DNA from: Spirochaetales bacterium
GTDB lineage: Bacteria > Spirochaetota > Spirochaetia > ARS1246
Assembly (NCBI GenBank): GCA_018644745.1
Contig: JABGPX010000477.1
Location: 1 to 7,657, forward strand
Reading direction: 5' to 3'
DNA length: 7,657 bases
Shown here: positions 5,593-7,657 of the stretch, piece by piece
Numbering within the stretch: position 1 is the stretch's first letter
How the letters are laid out: each line of letters opens with the position of its first letter
Position numbers and translations under genes: made by a program
The notes under the pieces: model-generated
What the model was told of the DNA's origin: nothing
The model's database searches: none
Seen by the model: only the letters and a program-made list of their open reading frames with translations

Positions 5593-6951
5593 GTGAAATT
5601 ACACCTTCCCCGCATTGTACGGGAACTCGGTAAGGAGTTTGAAAATGCCGGTTATGAAGCATACTTGGTCGGCGGTGCGGTTCGGAATTTACTTCGAAAA
5701 GAAAGACCATCCGACTTCGACATCGCAACCAACGCGTTACCTGAACAAGTCTCTGCCATTTTTCGCAGAGTAATCCCGACCGGCATCAAACACGGCACCG
5801 TGACTGTTTTCTTTCGAGAACATCAATTCGAGACCACCACTTTTAGAACAGAAAACGCTTATTCCGACCTTAGGCGGCCAGATTCTGTTCACTTTGTCCC
5901 AACGATCGAGGAAGACCTAAAACGCAGAGATTTTACAATAAACTCCATGGCTGTTCACGCTGTAAACGGTACGATTACAGATCCCCACAATGGGCAGGAC
6001 GATCTAAAGTCCGGGATAATCAGGGCTGTCGGCGATCCCTTTGAACGATTCTCCGAAGACGGGTTACGTTTGTTAAGAGCGTGCCGTTTTGCATGTCAGC
6101 TTAATTTTTCAATCGAAGCTTCCACCCTATCGGCTATGAGAGCTCAGAAAGACACTATTCGTTCTATATCGGCAGAGCGTGTTCGAGACGAACTGAATAA
6201 AATACTGGCAAGTGATCAGCCATCGTTAGGTTTTCTTACCATGGAATCGGCGGGTCTTCTGGAAATTATTTTGCCGGAATTATCTCTGGGACGAGGAGTA
6301 ACGCAGAAAGGAACTCATATTTTCGATGTTCTCGATCACTCCCTCTATACTGCAGACGGCGCACCTAAAAAATTTCTACATCTGCGCCTCGCGGCTTTGT
6401 TTCACGACATCGGAAAGCCTTCAGCAAAAAAGCAGCTCGAAGACGGCACCGTTGTCTTTCATAATCATGATTTGATTTCTGCTAAAATATCCTCTCAGAT
6501 ACTCACAAGACTAAAATACCCGAAAGCTGTTGAAAAGAAGGTTGCCCATCTTATAAAAAACCACATGTTTTTCTATGAAGACGACTGGAGTGACGCGGCG
6601 GTGCGTCGGTTTCTGAGGAGAATCGGCATAGAGAATGTAGAGGATCTATTCGCATTACGTATCGCAGATGGTTTTGGAATGAAGAGAAAAATTCCGTCGG
6701 GATTAAGTATCAAGCAGCTGCATACTCGAATAGATAGTGTGCTCCAGGAGCAAAGCGTTCTCTCTATTCGCGATTTGGCGGTCGGAGGTAATGACCTTGT
6801 CCAAGACGCTGGTATACCCAAAGGTCCGATAATGGGAATCGTCCTAGACTATCTTCTGGAAACTGTCATTGATGATCCAAGTCAAAATAGCAGAGAGCAT
6901 CTCTTGAGAATAGCGAGGGAATTTCACTCGACTTATATAACTCGGGACTAA
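5593..6951 (+). CDS. cca: Class II tRNA nucleotidyltransferase (CCA-adding) with HD domain
   Basis: A 452-residue cytoplasmic enzyme that adds or repairs the 3'-CCA end of tRNAs from CTP and ATP. The nucleotidyltransferase head carries VGGAVRN (26-32) and DFDIATNA (41-48), with catalytic metal-binding D41 and D43. RRDFTINSMA (111-120) follows, then EDGLRLLR (155-162), the EDxxR motif that templates ATP/CTP choice, and the RNA-binding neck. An HD phosphohydrolase domain has FHDIGKP (270-276, H271/D272) and HNHD (290-293). Length fits the HD-containing bacterial form. The start is GTG 5593, with AAAGGGG 5 bases upstream. Some bacteria split CC- and A-adding activity between two class II enzymes, and sequence alone cannot exclude that this is one of the pair. 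The neighbouring rnc is convergent; I recall rnc and a tRNA nucleotidyltransferase also being adjacent in Borrelia. Confidence 0.95.
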   Translation: MKLHLPRIVRELGKEFENAGYEAYLVGGAVRNLLRKERPSDFDIATNALPEQVSAIFRRVIPTGIKHGTVTVFFREHQFETTTFRTENAYSDLRRPDSVHFVPTIEEDLKRRDFTINSMAVHAVNGTITDPHNGQDDLKSGIIRAVGDPFERFSEDGLRLLRACRFACQLNFSIEASTLSAMRAQKDTIRSISAERVRDELNKILASDQPSLGFLTMESAGLLEIILPELSLGRGVTQKGTHIFDVLDHSLYTADGAPKKFLHLRLAALFHDIGKPSAKKQLEDGTVVFHNHDLISAKISSQILTRLKYPKAVEKKVAHLIKNHMFFYEDDWSDAAVRRFLRRIGIENVEDLFALRIADGFGMKRKIPSGLSIKQLHTRIDSVLQEQSVLSIRDLAVGGNDLVQDAGIPKGPIMGIVLDYLLETVIDDPSQNSREHLLRIAREFHSTYITRD

Positions 6952-7657
6952 TCAGCGGATTCTTTTCCTACTTCCTTCTTCAATTGCCTTATAAGCTATA
7001 CCGGCGGCAGACTGTTCGGCGACTTTTTTATTTTTACCAGTTCCCGGGCCATAGTCTGTTCCATCAATTACAACGCTAACCCAGAAAGTTCGATCGTGAT
7101 CGGGGCCCGTTTTTTTATCCAGAATATACTTAGGATAACTCTTATACTTTTTCTGTACATATTCCTGAAGGAGAGTTTTATAATCTTTTTTATGCCTGTC
7201 TTCGAGTACTTTCTGAATTTCCGGAACAAAGAGCTCAAGAATGAGCTTTCTTACCGCTTTAAATCCCGAATCTAAATAGTAAGCTCCTAAGATTGCTTCC
7301 ATGCAGTCGGCGATGATAGCTGTTTTAGACCGGCCGCCGGAATATTCCTCGCCCTTCCCAATGAGAATAAAATTATCAACTTTTAGACTTTTTGCGATAA
7401 TTTCCAGGCTGGCTTCACTAACTACAAAGGACTTTATACGAGCAAGATCACCCTCGTTTTTATCAGGGAATGAAGTGTAGAGGGATTCACAGACAACGAG
7501 TCCAAGCACACTGTCGCCTAAAAATTCCAATTTTTCGTTGTTGTCTACTTTACCTGGGATTTCGTTAGCGTAAGAGCGGTGGCAAAAAGCAAGGTTCAGA
7601 AATCGAAGATTCCTGAACCTTATACCAGCATGTTTTTCGAATAAATTGAGCTCCTGC
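6952..7657 (-). CDS. rnc: Ribonuclease III (5' end cut by right edge)
   Basis: The frame is open from the right edge to TGA at 6952-6954, 234 codons visible. The enzyme cleaves double-stranded RNA in rRNA and mRNA processing. The catalytic domain includes FLNLAFCHRSYANE, then NEKLEFLGDSVLG, whose E and D are metal ligands, then ADCMEAILGAYYLD, which holds the second D/E pair. A double-stranded-RNA-binding domain follows (DYKTLLQEYVQKKY, then NKKVAEQSAAGIAYKAI). The true start lies beyond 7657. The TTG at 7528-7530 codes for the leucine of KLEFLG and is not a start, because homology continues upstream without a stop. The stop abuts that of cca on the other strand. Confidence 0.96.
   Translation of the reverse strand, partial: QELNLFEKHAGIRFRNLRFLNLAFCHRSYANEIPGKVDNNEKLEFLGDSVLGLVVCESLYTSFPDKNEGDLARIKSFVVSEASLEIIAKSLKVDNFILIGKGEEYSGGRSKTAIIADCMEAILGAYYLDSGFKAVRKLILELFVPEIQKVLEDRHKKDYKTLLQEYVQKKYKSYPKYILDKKTGPDHDRTFWVSVVIDGTDYGPGTGKNKKVAEQSAAGIAYKAIEEGSRKRIR

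Noticed and set aside
6952..7530. RNase III as a complete 192-residue protein starting at 7530
   Set aside because: The codon there is TTG within KLEFLGDSVLG, and the conserved frame continues to the window edge. The gene is partial.

Overview
The window looks like chromosomal DNA of a spirochaete. The strongest evidence is a FlaB-type periplasmic flagellin whose leader resembles the CsrA-controlled flagellin leaders known from Borrelia and Bacillus. A HIT protein starting MEYFFNFEKL and a long protein resembling spirochaete-restricted DUF5312 point the same way. A Cys-type sulfatase at the left edge hints at a free-living, possibly marine or anaerobic, member of Spirochaetales; that last step is inference.

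Layout. Bases 1-279 (minus) are the start of a sulfatase gene cut by the left edge. Bases 280-571 are a divergent regulatory region. It holds two outward-facing promoters and four copies of one 16-18 bp box arranged as two long-loop inverted repeats. Bases 572-1917 (plus) are a two-gene unit: a membrane-anchored SPFH/prohibitin-like protein, then a HIT nucleotide hydrolase/transferase. A two-way terminator (1929-1961) separates this from a minus-strand pair read from about 4498 down to 2007: thiamine pyrophosphokinase, then a 613-residue protein of unknown function started at TTG inside the upstream stop. Bases 4499-4616 are a second divergent control region. On one side is the thiamine pyrophosphokinase promoter, whose spacer contains a run of 14 A. 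On the other is the flaB leader, with a strong Shine-Dalgarno and a hairpin matching the CsrA site. flaB (4617-5489) ends in a strong terminator. A TTGACA promoter follows, then a class II CCA-adding enzyme with an HD domain. It converges on an RNase III gene that runs off the right edge; the two stop codons abut with no bases between them.

How the genes relate. Most are housekeeping: tRNA 3'-end building (cca), RNA processing (rnc), cofactor activation (thiN) and motility (flaB). The least ordinary parts are regulatory. The four-box array lies between the sulfatase and SPFH promoters at similar distances from both. Three genes (sulfatase, SPFH, thiN) have a predicted -10 box ending exactly 7 bases before the A of ATG and no usable Shine-Dalgarno, which predicts leaderless mRNAs. 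I see no RNA genes, CRISPR array, insertion sequence or prophage gene. I do not see a clear new multi-gene defence or biosynthetic system.
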